From the NCBI GenBank assembly GCA_030065095.1, contig JASJDP010000004.1, positions 162,896-226,895 on the forward strand: a DNA stretch of 64,000 nt, given 5' to 3'. This DNA comes from Rhodobacter sp. (GTDB lineage: Bacteria; Pseudomonadota; Alphaproteobacteria; Rhodobacterales; Rhodobacteraceae). Within the stretch, counting starts at the first letter, position 1, and every line of letters starts with the position of its first letter. Below are positions 26,734 through 36,171 of this stretch, piece after piece. The notes below the pieces were generated by a model that searched no databases, had not been told where the DNA came from, and was given only the letters and a program-made list of their open reading frames with translations. Both the position numbers and the translations under genes were made by a program.

Positions 26734-28035
26734 CTAGCTCCCTGTGCGCTTGCGGTAGAGGATGTCGATATAGACGGCGAGCACCAGAACGATGCCGACG
26801 ACGATGTTCTGATAGGGCGCATCGACGCCCACCATCGCCATGCCGGACTGCAGCGACTGCATGATCAGCGCGCCGAGGATGGCGCCGTAGATCGTTCCCA
26901 GCCCGCCCGACAGTGCCGTGCCGCCGATCACCGCGGCGGCAATGACGCGCAGTTCGTCCAGCGTGCCGATATCGTTGGAATGGAAGGTCTGCCGCGCCGA
27001 GGCGACGATCGCCGAGATCGCACAAAGGATGCCGACGATCATGAACACCTTGACGATCAGCGACCGGGTGCGGATGCCCGACAGCTGCGCCGCCTCGGGA
27101 TTGCCGCCGAAGGCAAAGATATAGCGGCCAAGCCGGGTCTTCTGCGCCACCAGCGTCATCACGACCGCGACGACGATCAGGATCAGCACCGAATAGGGGA
27201 TGCCATAGCCGGTGGTGAACCCTTCGGGCATGACCTCGCCGCGGGCCTCGAACATGCGCTGCAGGCGGCGGGTGGGGATTTCATAGGCGTTCAGGATCGC
27301 CACAAATCCCAGGATCGCAACGACGACGATGGCCGCGATCACCAGTTCGGCCCAGACCGGCTTGACCGGAAAGTCATGCCGCAGCTTTGCGCGGCGGGCG
27401 CTGTAGAGCCCGTAAAGCGCAAAGGCCACGGCGATGACCCCGAAGATCCAGCTGCCGGTGACCCCCAGCGTTCCGTTGATGCCGCCGAAGCTTTGGAAAT
27501 TCTGGTCCAGCGGCCCGATGGTCTGGCCGCCGGTCAGGTGCCAGGCGACGTTGCGCCAGACGAAGAGGCCGCCAAGCGTCACGATGAAGGCGGGGATCGT
27601 CAAGTAGCCCACCAGCCAGCCGTGGAAGGCGCCGATGACGATGCCGGTCACCAGGCCGACGCCGATCGAAATCGGTGCGATCATCCCGTGGCCCAGCTCC
27701 AGCCCCAGCCATTGTGGCGCCACCAGCGTCTGGGTCATCGCCATCATCGCCGAACAGGTCGCCAAGAGCGAGCCGACCGAGAGATCGATGTTTCGGGTGA
27801 CGATCACAAAGACCATGCCGGTGGCCATGATCGCCACGCTGACAGTCTGGATCGTCAGGTTGAAGATGTTCCGGGGGGTCAGAAACCGCCCGTCGGTCAG
27901 AAAGTTGAAGACCAGACACAGCACGACGAAGGCGCCAACCATGCCAAGCAGCCGGGTGTCGATCTCGAGCTGGGCGAGAAGGTTCTTCTGCGTCCGTGTC
28001 GGTTCGTTCAGGGTATTCGTACTGTTGTCGGCCAT
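26734..28035 (-). CDS. xylH: Sugar ABC transporter permease (XylH type)
   Basis: Inner-membrane permease of the CUT2 family, 433 residues with roughly ten or more hydrophobic helices, for example LGMVGAFVVLCLVFNFLTDG and MATGMVFVIVTRNIDLSVGS. The conserved cytoplasmic loop FAFGGNPEAAQLSGIRTRSL contacts the ATPase. Gene order binding protein, permease, ATPase, kinase, isomerase points to xylose as substrate. A strong hairpin in the 89-nt gap after xylF separates it from the binding-protein gene. Confidence 0.92.
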   Translation of the reverse strand: MADNSTNTLNEPTRTQKNLLAQLEIDTRLLGMVGAFVVLCLVFNFLTDGRFLTPRNIFNLTIQTVSVAIMATGMVFVIVTRNIDLSVGSLLATCSAMMAMTQTLVAPQWLGLELGHGMIAPISIGVGLVTGIVIGAFHGWLVGYLTIPAFIVTLGGLFVWRNVAWHLTGGQTIGPLDQNFQSFGGINGTLGVTGSWIFGVIAVAFALYGLYSARRAKLRHDFPVKPVWAELVIAAIVVVAILGFVAILNAYEIPTRRLQRMFEARGEVMPEGFTTGYGIPYSVLILIVVAVVMTLVAQKTRLGRYIFAFGGNPEAAQLSGIRTRSLIVKVFMIVGILCAISAIVASARQTFHSNDIGTLDELRVIAAAVIGGTALSGGLGTIYGAILGALIMQSLQSGMAMVGVDAPYQNIVVGIVLVLAVYIDILYRKRTGS

Positions 28036-28067
28036 CGCGCGTCTCTTTCGGATGCAATCCGTCTGGC

Positions 28068-28096
28068 GTGTCTCTGCCCGGCCTGGGCAGAGACAC
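28068..28096 (-). terminator. 12-bp stem-loop between xylF and xylH
   Basis: GTGTCTCTGCCC and GGGCAGAGACAC are exact inverted arms around GGCCT. The stem lies between the binding-protein gene and the permease gene, a usual place for a hairpin that stabilises the abundant binding-protein mRNA and lets only part of transcription continue. No U-tract is present. Confidence 0.6.
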
Positions 28097-28124
28097 TGAT
28101 TTCAGAGATGTAACAGTGACTTGG

Positions 28125-29153
<1,029 letters not shown>

Positions 29154-29229
29154 CAGGTATCCTCCCATGGTTCCAACGCCCGGAATCGGGCGGCACGGCT
29201 TTGTCGCCGAACGCGCGCACCATGGCATA

Positions 29230-29251
29230 TTAATTTCAGGTGTCAAAATAA
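29230..29251. promoter_or_regulatory. Candidate operator of the ROK regulator in the xylF-xylR gap
   Basis: TTAATTT-N8-AAAATAA is an imperfect inverted repeat (6 of 7 positions) of the AT-rich type bound by ROK repressors such as NagC and Mlc. It covers a TTGACA -35-like sequence for xylF on the minus strand (29241-29246), which would suit repression; I could not find a good -10. Assignment to this regulator is inference. Confidence 0.35.
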
Positions 29252-29366
29252 ATTTTATCATGCATCTGCAATATGCCTAAAAACCTTGCCGTCCTCCGCG
29301 TTTTTTTATTAGATTTCGAGTCAGCTTTCGATAAGATGGCCTGAATTTAGTTTGGCGGCTGAAAGA

Positions 29367-30629
29367 ATGAATCCCGAATCGCTCCCGTCGACCGCCCAGG
29401 GCTGTGGCCCGCTGGTCACTGCATCGTCCGGCACTGCACGCAGTCTGCGCCAGCAGCTTTTCGAGCGCGTGCGCGCCGCCGGGCACATCCCGCGGGTGGA
29501 TCTGGCCAAGGATCTGGGGATAAGCCCCGCCTCGGTCACCGCGATCGCGTCGGAGCTGATCGATGCGGGCCTGATCGAAGAGGTGACAACCACGCGCCGC
29601 GACACCGATACCGCCCGTGGCCGCCCGCCGGTGGCGCTGGGCGTCCGGGCCGAGGCCGGTCTGGTCGCTGGCATCAAGCTCAGCGATCACCGCCATTCCG
29701 CCGTCGTCATCGACTTCGCCGGCCGGCAGATCGCCGAGGCCAGCCGCGATGGCCGCGCCTTCCAGCTCGACGCCGCGCAGCTTCTGGCCGAGGCAGAGGC
29801 CGTGCTCGACACGGCGCTTGCCCAGGCCGGCCTCGGCCGCGCCGATCTCGGCGCCGTGGGCCTCGGCCTGCCCGGCGTCGTCGATCACCGAACCGGCCGC
29901 GTGCCATGGTCGCCGCTGATCCAGGACCGGGATGTGCCGCTGCAGCGCCTGCTGGCCGACCGGCTGGGCCGGCCGGTGGTGATCGACAACGATGCCAACC
30001 TGGTCACGCTCGCCGAGCTTTGGTTCGGTGCCGGCCGGGCGCTGGCGGATTTCGCCGTCGTCACCATCGAACACGGGCTGGGCATGGGCCTGGTGCTGAA
30101 CCACCGGCTCTACCGCGGCGCCGAAGGGCTGGGGATGGAGATCGGCCACACCAAGGTGCAGCTCGACGGCGCACTCTGCCGCTGCGGCCAGCGCGGCTGT
30201 CTGGAAGCCTACGTCGCCGACTATGCCCTGATCCGCGAGGCGCGCACCGCGCTGAACCTGGGCAACCGCGGCGTCAAGTCCCCCCAGGTCCTGCTGGAAT
30301 CGCTCTATGACCACGCCAAGGCGGGCAACCAGTCGGCGCGCGCGATCTTCAACCGCGCAGGGCGCTACCTGGCGCTGGGTCTCGCCAACATCGTCAACCT
30401 TTTCGATCCCTCGCTGATCCTGCTTTCGGGCGAGCGCATGCGCTACGACTACCTTTACGCCGAAGAGGTCCTGGCCGAGTTGCAGGGCATGATCATCCAC
30501 ACGGGCCGCCCGCCCCCCAAGGTCGAAACCCATGCCTGGGGCGGCTACATCTGGGCGCGCGGCGCGGCGGCCATGGCGCTGGCGGCCACCACCGCCACGG
30601 CACTCGCCGCAGATCCGGTCGCCGCATGA
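29367..30629 (+). CDS. xylR: ROK-family transcriptional regulator, probable xylose repressor
   Basis: A 420-residue ROK protein: N-terminal winged helix-turn-helix (RVDLAKDLGISPASVTAIAS, about 43-75) and a sugar-kinase-like domain with GLGLPGVVDHRTGRVPW, IDNDANLVTLAELWFG and the zinc motif CRCGQRGCLEAYV. Divergent from xylFHGBA, it most likely represses that operon until a sugar binds. ATG 29367 is preferred over an in-frame TTG at 29352. Its stop overlaps the next gene by ATGA, an unusual coupling of a repressor to an exported FG-GAP protein. Confidence 0.88.
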   Translation: MNPESLPSTAQGCGPLVTASSGTARSLRQQLFERVRAAGHIPRVDLAKDLGISPASVTAIASELIDAGLIEEVTTTRRDTDTARGRPPVALGVRAEAGLVAGIKLSDHRHSAVVIDFAGRQIAEASRDGRAFQLDAAQLLAEAEAVLDTALAQAGLGRADLGAVGLGLPGVVDHRTGRVPWSPLIQDRDVPLQRLLADRLGRPVVIDNDANLVTLAELWFGAGRALADFAVVTIEHGLGMGLVLNHRLYRGAEGLGMEIGHTKVQLDGALCRCGQRGCLEAYVADYALIREARTALNLGNRGVKSPQVLLESLYDHAKAGNQSARAIFNRAGRYLALGLANIVNLFDPSLILLSGERMRYDYLYAEEVLAELQGMIIHTGRPPPKVETHAWGGYIWARGAAAMALAATTATALAADPVAA

Positions 30630-32149
30630 GGGCGCTGATCCTCGCCTGCCTCCTGCCGGCCGCCGCCGCGGCGCAGCCGAGTTTCGTCGACCGCGCCGAT
30701 GGCCTGCCGGTTCAGCATGTCTACGGCGGCGGGTGGGAGCATTTCGTCGGCGGCGGCGTCGCAGTGTTCGACTGCAACGGCGACGGCCTGCCCGAGATCT
30801 TCGCCGCAGGCGGCGAAAACCCGGCCCGGCTGTTCGTGAATGCCACCACTGCGGGCGGCGACGTGACCTTCGCCAAGGGCACATTCCCCGCCCTCACGGG
30901 CGTCACCGGCGCCTACCCGCTCGATATCGACGGCGACGGTCATCTCGATCTCGCCGTTTTGCGCGTCGGCCCCAACAAGCTCTACCGGGGCGGACCGGAC
31001 TGCGGGTTCGCCGATGCAACGGAAACCCTGGGCCTCCTGCCCGGCGAGCAATGGACAACCGCCTTCTCCGCCACCTGGGAGCCGGGCGAGGCGCTGCCGA
31101 CGCTCGCCTTCGGCAACTATGTCGACCGGACCGACCCCGACGGGCCGTTCGAGGCCTGCGACAGCCACCGGATCTACCGCCCGCAAGGCGCCCGCTACGG
31201 TGCGCCTGCGGACCTCGCGCCGGGCTACTGCGCCCTGTCGATCCTGTTCTCCGACTGGTCGCGCCGCGGCCGCGCCGATCTGCGGCTGTCGAACGACCGG
31301 CACTACTATGTGCGCGAGGGCGCCGAACAGATGTGGCGGCCCGAGGAAAACCGGTATCTCGGCCCCGCGGACGGCTGGACGAAGCTGTCGATCTGGGGCA
31401 TGGGCATCGCCAGCCGCGACCTGAACACCGACCGGTTGCCCGACATCCTGCTGACCTCGATGGGCGACCAGATCCTGCAGCACGGCACCGGCACCGGCTT
31501 TGCGTCGCTGCCCTATTCGGCGGGCGCGACCGCGCACCGGCCCTATCTGGGCGACGACGGCCGCCCCTCGACCGGCTGGCACGCCCAGTTCGGCGATATC
31601 GACAACGACCGGCTGCCGGATCTCTTCATCGCCAAGGGCAATGTCGACCAGATGCCCGAAAACGCCATGGCCGACCCCAACAACCTTTTGATGCTGACGC
31701 CCGAGGGCCGTTTCGTCGAGATGGGCGGTCAGGCGGGCATCGCCAGCACGGACCGCTCTCGCGGCGCATCGCTCGCCGATCTCAATGCCGACGGCCGCCT
31801 TGATCTTGTGGTCGTCAACCGCCGCGCGCCGATGGAGCTTTGGCAGAACGTCACCGAAACCGGCCACAACTGGGCCGCCATCGATCTGGCGCAATCCGGA
31901 GCCAACCCCCGCGCCGTCGGGGCCTGGATCGAACTGCGCACCCCGGACGGGATCACTTATACCCAGGAGCGCACCGTCGGCGGCGGCCATGCCGGCGGCA
32001 GCGCCCTGCCCCTGCATTTCGGGCTGGCAACCTTCGACAGCGCCGAGGCCCGCGTGATCTGGCCCGGCGGCGTCACCAGCGGCTGGATGCCGGTCCAGGT
32101 CAACGCCACCACCAAGATCACCCGCGCCGGGGCCGCCGCCGGGAACTGA
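30626..32149 (+). CDS. CRTAC1-type FG-GAP/VCBS repeat exported protein with ASPIC/UnbV end
   Basis: A 507-residue secreted protein: signal peptide MRALILACLLPAAAAAQPSF, then a beta-propeller built of FG-GAP/VCBS blades with calcium-type loops (DCNGDGLPEIF, DIDGDGHLDLAVL, DLNTDRLPDILL, DIDNDRLPDLFI, DLNADGRLDLVVV) and a C-terminal ASPIC/UnbV segment (ARVIWPGGVTSGW). Function of such proteins is not known; they often occur beside di-haem peroxidases, as here in convergent orientation. The ATG overlaps the stop of the ROK regulator by four bases. Confidence 0.88.
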   Translation: MRALILACLLPAAAAAQPSFVDRADGLPVQHVYGGGWEHFVGGGVAVFDCNGDGLPEIFAAGGENPARLFVNATTAGGDVTFAKGTFPALTGVTGAYPLDIDGDGHLDLAVLRVGPNKLYRGGPDCGFADATETLGLLPGEQWTTAFSATWEPGEALPTLAFGNYVDRTDPDGPFEACDSHRIYRPQGARYGAPADLAPGYCALSILFSDWSRRGRADLRLSNDRHYYVREGAEQMWRPEENRYLGPADGWTKLSIWGMGIASRDLNTDRLPDILLTSMGDQILQHGTGTGFASLPYSAGATAHRPYLGDDGRPSTGWHAQFGDIDNDRLPDLFIAKGNVDQMPENAMADPNNLLMLTPEGRFVEMGGQAGIASTDRSRGASLADLNADGRLDLVVVNRRAPMELWQNVTETGHNWAAIDLAQSGANPRAVGAWIELRTPDGITYTQERTVGGGHAGGSALPLHFGLATFDSAEARVIWPGGVTSGWMPVQVNATTKITRAGAAAGN

Positions 32150-32215
32150 CCGGGCCTGTCTTTCGCAGCGATGCCGCCCACCGGCCGGGCAGGATTCCTG
32201 CATTCCCGTCAGACC

Positions 32216-32234
32216 GATTTTTCGACGAAAAATC
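32216..32234. terminator. Bidirectional terminator GATTTTTCG-A-CGAAAAATC
   Basis: A near-perfect palindrome with A-rich and T-rich arms between the convergent CRTAC1 gene and the di-haem peroxidase gene. Read either way, it yields a stem whose 3' side follows a T-run, fitting a two-way intrinsic terminator. Almost the same sequence recurs at 36132-36150. Confidence 0.6.
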
Positions 32235-32278
32235 ATGCTGCTGCATGGTGCCCGAGACCGGGCAATCCGGCATCGCCG

Positions 32279-33592
32279 TCACTTCTCCACCGGCAGCCCG
32301 CTCGGGACCGCCTCCGGCACCCCCAGACGCCCCTCGACCGCCGTCGCTCCGGTCAGCATCACCAGAAACGCCATCAACGCCTCCAGATCGGCCTCGCCGA
32401 GCGCCAGCCGCCGCCCCTCGAACGCTGCCGAAATCGCAGCGACCTCGTCCGGATCGTCGAGCACCCGCCAGTCTTCGGCCCTCGGCAAGTCCGGCAGCAC
32501 CGCCTGATCGCGGTCATAGCTCTCGGGGCCCACGGCCCCGGTATGGGCGCGAAGAAACTCCTTCAGGCTCCGATACGCCCCCGCATGCCCGTAGGGCGAG
32601 GTCAGCGCCACGTTCCGCAAGGATGGCGTCCGGAATCTATAGGCATCCCCCGCCCGCCCGGTGACCCGCATGCGTCCGACATCGCGGGCGTGGATTTCGA
32701 ATCGCGCCGCCTTTCCCGGCCCGATCTGCACACCCGCCATGGCGTGGAACCCGTGATCGGTCTGGAACGGCCCGGCGTGACAGGCCGAACAGCCCGCATC
32801 GCCGTAAAACAGCGCGATCCCCTGCTCCCAGTCCCCGTTCGCCACCACCGCCTCGCCCCGCAGCCAGGCATCGAACGCGCTGTCGTCGGACCGCCATTCA
32901 AAGGCCATGAAGGCCGCAATCGCGTTCGAGATGTCGGTAAAGGCGATCCCGCGTCCCGCTGCGATCTCCGGATAGACGCTTGCGAACCTCTCGGCATAGT
33001 CCGGGATCGCCGCCACCCTGTCCGAGATCAGGTCCCACGCCCCGCCCGGCCCGGTGATCAGCCCCTGGCGCACGGCCTTCGATACCTCGTTCTCCGAATA
33101 ATGCCCCGCCATCTCGTCCTGGCTGAGCACCGGAAACATCGTCTGCGCCGACAAGACGCCCGAGAACCCCGTCGTCATGTCATCCTCCAGCGGCGTGCGA
33201 ATGCCGCTCTTGCGCCCGGCATCCACCTCGATCCGCCCGTCATGGAACAGCACCGTGAATTCCCGCGCGCCCAGGTTCCACAGCCCCGGCGCGTTCCGGG
33301 GGATCCGCTGTTCGGGCAGGTTGGCGAGGTCCGCCACGCGATCCGGCCCCAGCCCGACACCGCCCTCGCCCAACCCCAGCGACAGCCCGTCCGCGGTTCC
33401 GAACCGAGGGTGGTGGCAGGTCGCGCAGGATATGTTGCGGTTGCCCGACAGGATCGGGTCGTAGAACAACAGCTGCCCCAGCCGCGCCTCTGCTTCGTCG
33501 ACCGGACGGTAGTCAGCGTCGGTGACCGGGGCGGGCGGATCCGCGCAGACCGGCGTCGCGATAAGACCGAGAACGGCCAGCAGAACGCGCAT
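32279..33592 (-). CDS. Di-haem cytochrome c peroxidase / MauG-family protein
   Basis: A 437-residue periplasmic protein with signal peptide MRVLLAVLGLIATPVCADPP and two c-type haem motifs, CATCH near residue 58 and CSACH near 275. The region between them (GLWNLGAREFTVLFHDGRIE, FPVLSQDEMAGHYSENEVSK) and the C-terminal RFRTPSLRNVALTSPYGHAG match the bacterial peroxidase/MauG superfamily. Substrate unknown: it may reduce H2O2 or oxidise another molecule. It starts 2 nt after the aldo/keto reductase gene, so it belongs to that sugar-related operon. Confidence 0.9.
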   Translation of the reverse strand: MRVLLAVLGLIATPVCADPPAPVTDADYRPVDEAEARLGQLLFYDPILSGNRNISCATCHHPRFGTADGLSLGLGEGGVGLGPDRVADLANLPEQRIPRNAPGLWNLGAREFTVLFHDGRIEVDAGRKSGIRTPLEDDMTTGFSGVLSAQTMFPVLSQDEMAGHYSENEVSKAVRQGLITGPGGAWDLISDRVAAIPDYAERFASVYPEIAAGRGIAFTDISNAIAAFMAFEWRSDDSAFDAWLRGEAVVANGDWEQGIALFYGDAGCSACHAGPFQTDHGFHAMAGVQIGPGKAARFEIHARDVGRMRVTGRAGDAYRFRTPSLRNVALTSPYGHAGAYRSLKEFLRAHTGAVGPESYDRDQAVLPDLPRAEDWRVLDDPDEVAAISAAFEGRRLALGEADLEALMAFLVMLTGATAVEGRLGVPEAVPSGLPVEK

Positions 33593-33594
33593 CG

Positions 33595-34629
33595 TCACGC
33601 CTCGGTCTCGGACGACCGTGCCCAGAGGTTCATGTGCTCCTCGCCCGACCAACGGTCGATCTCGGCCAGCTCGGCGGCATCGAACTCCAGGTTATCCACC
33701 GCTCCGGCGCATTCCACCACCTGTTCCGGCCGCGACGCGCCGATCAGCGCCGAGGTGATGCGCTCGCCGCGCAGGACCCAGGCGAGCGCCATCTGCGCCA
33801 GGCTCTGCCCGCGCGCCGCGGCGATCACATTCAGCTTGCGCAGATGCTCGCGCAGCTGATCGGTCAGCCACTCCGGGTTCAGCGACTTACCCTGCACCGC
33901 CCGGCTGCCATCGGGCACGCCACCGAGATATTTCGATGTCAAAAGCCCCTGCGCCAGCGGTGTGAACGCGATCGAGCCGATGCCCAAGTCGTCCAGTGTT
34001 CCGGTCAGCCCGTCCCGTTCGACCCAGCGGTTGAACATGTTGTAGCTCGGCTGGTGGATCACGCAGGGCGTTCCGAGATCGTCCAGGATCGCCGCCGCCT
34101 CGCGTGTCCGCTGGGAATTATACGACGAAATGCCGGCATAAAGCGCCTTTCCCGACCGCACGATCCGGTCGAGCGCGGCCATGGTCTCTTCCAGCGGTGT
34201 CTCGGGGTCGAACCGGTGGGAATAGAAGATGTCGACATAGTCGAGGCCAAGGCGTTTCAGCGACGCATCGCAGGACGCGATCAGGTATTTCCGGCTGCCC
34301 CATTCGCCATAGGGTCCCGGCCACATGAGGTAGCCTGCCTTGGACGAGACGATCAGCTCGTCCCGGTAGCCGGCGAAATCGGTGCGCAGGATATCCCCGA
34401 ACGCCTCTTCCGCGCTGCCCGGCGGCGGCCCGTAATTGTTGGCCAGATCGAAATGGGTGATGCCGTGGTCAAAGGCCGCGCGGCAGATGTCGCGTTTCGT
34501 CCGATGCGGGGTGTCATGGCCGAAATTGTGCCACAGCCCGAGCGAGATCGCGGGCAGCTGCAGGCCCGAGCGCCCGCAGCGGCGGTAAACCATGCCATCA
34601 TAGCGGTCATCCGCGGGCCGGTAGGTCAT
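33595..34629 (-). CDS. Aldo/keto reductase of the YghZ/MgrA (L-glyceraldehyde 3-phosphate reductase) type
   Basis: A 344-residue NADPH-dependent TIM-barrel reductase. The tetrad residues are in THFDLANNYGPPPGSAEEAF (Asp and Tyr), VSSKAGYLMWPGPYG (Lys) and DIFYSHRFDPETPLEET (His). The sequences MVYRRCGRSGLQLPAISLGL and IGSIAFTPLAQGLLTSKYLG are typical of YghZ-like proteins, which detoxify L-glyceraldehyde 3-phosphate and methylglyoxal. The ATG overlaps the sugar isomerase stop by ATGA. It may act on sugar-derived aldehydes. Confidence 0.9.
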   Translation of the reverse strand: MTYRPADDRYDGMVYRRCGRSGLQLPAISLGLWHNFGHDTPHRTKRDICRAAFDHGITHFDLANNYGPPPGSAEEAFGDILRTDFAGYRDELIVSSKAGYLMWPGPYGEWGSRKYLIASCDASLKRLGLDYVDIFYSHRFDPETPLEETMAALDRIVRSGKALYAGISSYNSQRTREAAAILDDLGTPCVIHQPSYNMFNRWVERDGLTGTLDDLGIGSIAFTPLAQGLLTSKYLGGVPDGSRAVQGKSLNPEWLTDQLREHLRKLNVIAAARGQSLAQMALAWVLRGERITSALIGASRPEQVVECAGAVDNLEFDAAELAEIDRWSGEEHMNLWARSSETEA

Positions 34630-35330
34630 CGCGCGCCGTCTCGGGTCAGCCAGGTGTCGTAGTCCGACACCAAGAGATGCCTGGGCGCCTCGTCTTCCTC
34701 GATATCGGAAAACCGCCCGATGGACTCGCGGAAGATGTTGTCGGTGCGGTCGTCGTTGACGTTCGACACCTCGCCGATCAGCACCTTGCCACCCTCGCCC
34801 CAGAAGGCGTGCCAGATATCCGGCTCCAGCGTCACGCTCTCGCCCGGCGCGAGCTTCAGCAGCCCCCCCGCCGGCAGTGTCCGCCAGGTCCCGTCGCAGC
34901 GCACGCGCACGCCTGCGGTGTCATCGATCGAACCATCTTCGGCCCGCTTGAAGAGTTCCAGCACCAGAGTGCCGCCGCCGCGGTTGATGATATCCTCGGT
35001 CTTCAGGATATGGTGATGCATCGGGCTGATCTGGTCGACATCCGAGATCAGCAGTTTTTCGGCATAGAGCATGCCCATACCGGCCTGAACGTTCGCTGCC
35101 GAGCCGTTGCGGACCGTGAACAGGAACAGGCCGAGGTTCTCGAAATCGCCCTGCCCGTAATCGGTGATGTCCCAGCCGAGCATATGGTCGCGGATCATGG
35201 CGCTGCCGTTGGCCGTATGCCGCTTCATCTCGTCCGGCGTCCAATACGCAAAAGGGGGCAGGACCAGCCCGTGGCTGCGGATGAAAGCGTCGGACTCGGC
35301 GAGAATGTCGTTGACGGTGGAGCGTTTCAT
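34626..35330 (-). CDS. D-lyxose isomerase-like cupin sugar isomerase
   Basis: A 234-residue cupin beginning MKRSTVNDILAESDAFIRSH. The metal-binding residues of D-lyxose/D-mannose ketol-isomerases appear in SPMHHHILKTEDIINRGG (His, His, Glu) and ESVTLEPDIWHAFWGEGG (His). Such enzymes turn D-lyxose into D-xylulose, which the nearby xylulokinase could use. The ATG at 35330 opens the family-like part; the frame stays open upstream but with no similarity. First gene of a three-gene minus-strand set with the reductase and di-haem peroxidase. Confidence 0.85.
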   Translation of the reverse strand: MKRSTVNDILAESDAFIRSHGLVLPPFAYWTPDEMKRHTANGSAMIRDHMLGWDITDYGQGDFENLGLFLFTVRNGSAANVQAGMGMLYAEKLLISDVDQISPMHHHILKTEDIINRGGGTLVLELFKRAEDGSIDDTAGVRVRCDGTWRTLPAGGLLKLAPGESVTLEPDIWHAFWGEGGKVLIGEVSNVNDDRTDNIFRESIGRFSDIEEDEAPRHLLVSDYDTWLTRDGAR

Positions 35331-35453
35331 GGGGGTCGGCCTTTGGAACTGCGCGCAGACCAAGCGTGCCAGCGGAGGAGGCGGGCCGCAAGAGCCCGAT
35401 GCTTGAAATCGCGCGTCAGCGCAGCGAGACTTGGCATAAGCGAGGAGGCCGCC

Positions 35454-36098
35454 ATGCCGGTGCTGCACAATTATTTCCGATCGTCGACCTCGACGCGCCT
35501 CAGGGCGGCGCTGAACCTCAAGGGGCTGGACTACGATTACCGGGCCTATGCGCTGCTCAAGAACGAAACCCGGACCGATGCGTTCCTGTCGAAGAACCCC
35601 GCGGGCCTGGTGCCGGTGCTGGAACTGGATGACGGCACGATGCTGACCCAGTCGCTGGCGATCATCGAGTATCTCGACGAGGTGCACCCCGCCCCGGCGC
35701 TGCTGCCGTCCGATCCGGCGGGGCGGGCGCGGGTTCGGGGGCTGGCCCAGATGATCGCCTGCGAGGTGCATCCCCTGAACAATCTCAGAGTGCTGCAATA
35801 TCTCGAACGCGCCTTCGATCAGGACGCGGCCGGCAAGGCACGCTGGTTCGCGCATTGGGTGCACGAGACGTTCCGGCCGCTGGAGCGGGCGCTGGCGGAC
35901 AGCCCGTTCACCGGGCGGTTCTGCCACGGGCAGGATCCGGGGCTGGCCGACATCTGCCTTTACGCGCAGGTCTGGAACAATGCCCGGTTCGATATCGATG
36001 CCTCGCCCTATCCCACGGTAATGCGGATCTTTGCCGCCTGCGACGAGATCGAGGCATTCCGGAAGGCCGCGCCACCCGAGCAGCCGGATGCGGTTTGA
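35454..36098 (+). CDS. Glutathione S-transferase, maleylacetoacetate isomerase (zeta) type
   Basis: A 214-residue GST. The N-terminal thioredoxin-like domain has YFRSSTSTRLRAALNLKGLD and NPAGLVPVLELDDGTMLTQS; the C-terminal helical domain has MIACEVHPLNNLRVLQYL. This matches maleylacetoacetate isomerases, which isomerise the tyrosine/homogentisate breakdown product. The usual active-site Cys in SSCS is Thr here (SSTS), so substrate may differ. GAGGAGG precedes ATG 35454. It stands alone, divergent from the sugar isomerase gene. Confidence 0.82.
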   Translation: MPVLHNYFRSSTSTRLRAALNLKGLDYDYRAYALLKNETRTDAFLSKNPAGLVPVLELDDGTMLTQSLAIIEYLDEVHPAPALLPSDPAGRARVRGLAQMIACEVHPLNNLRVLQYLERAFDQDAAGKARWFAHWVHETFRPLERALADSPFTGRFCHGQDPGLADICLYAQVWNNARFDIDASPYPTVMRIFAACDEIEAFRKAAPPEQPDAV

Positions 36099-36129
36099 GG
36101 CGTATCCCACGGGGAAATTTTTCAAGTAA

Positions 36130-36152
36130 ACGATTTTTCGCCGAAAAATCGT
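36130..36152. terminator. Bidirectional terminator, ACGATTTTTCG/CGAAAAATCGT palindrome
   Basis: Inverted arms of 11 bases separated by one base lie between the convergent GST and SDR genes. The A/T-rich flanks supply a T-run in both directions. The core GATTTTTCG-N-CGAAAAATC is the same as at 32216-32234. Confidence 0.6.
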
Positions 36153-36171
36153 AGACGCCGCCTTAACGGCC

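Noticed and set aside
24071..28113. Two long plus-strand frames (about 790 and 670 codons) antisense to the xyl operon
   Set aside because: Composition typical of shadows (Arg/His/Gln-rich), no start-site support, and they cover several genuine genes.
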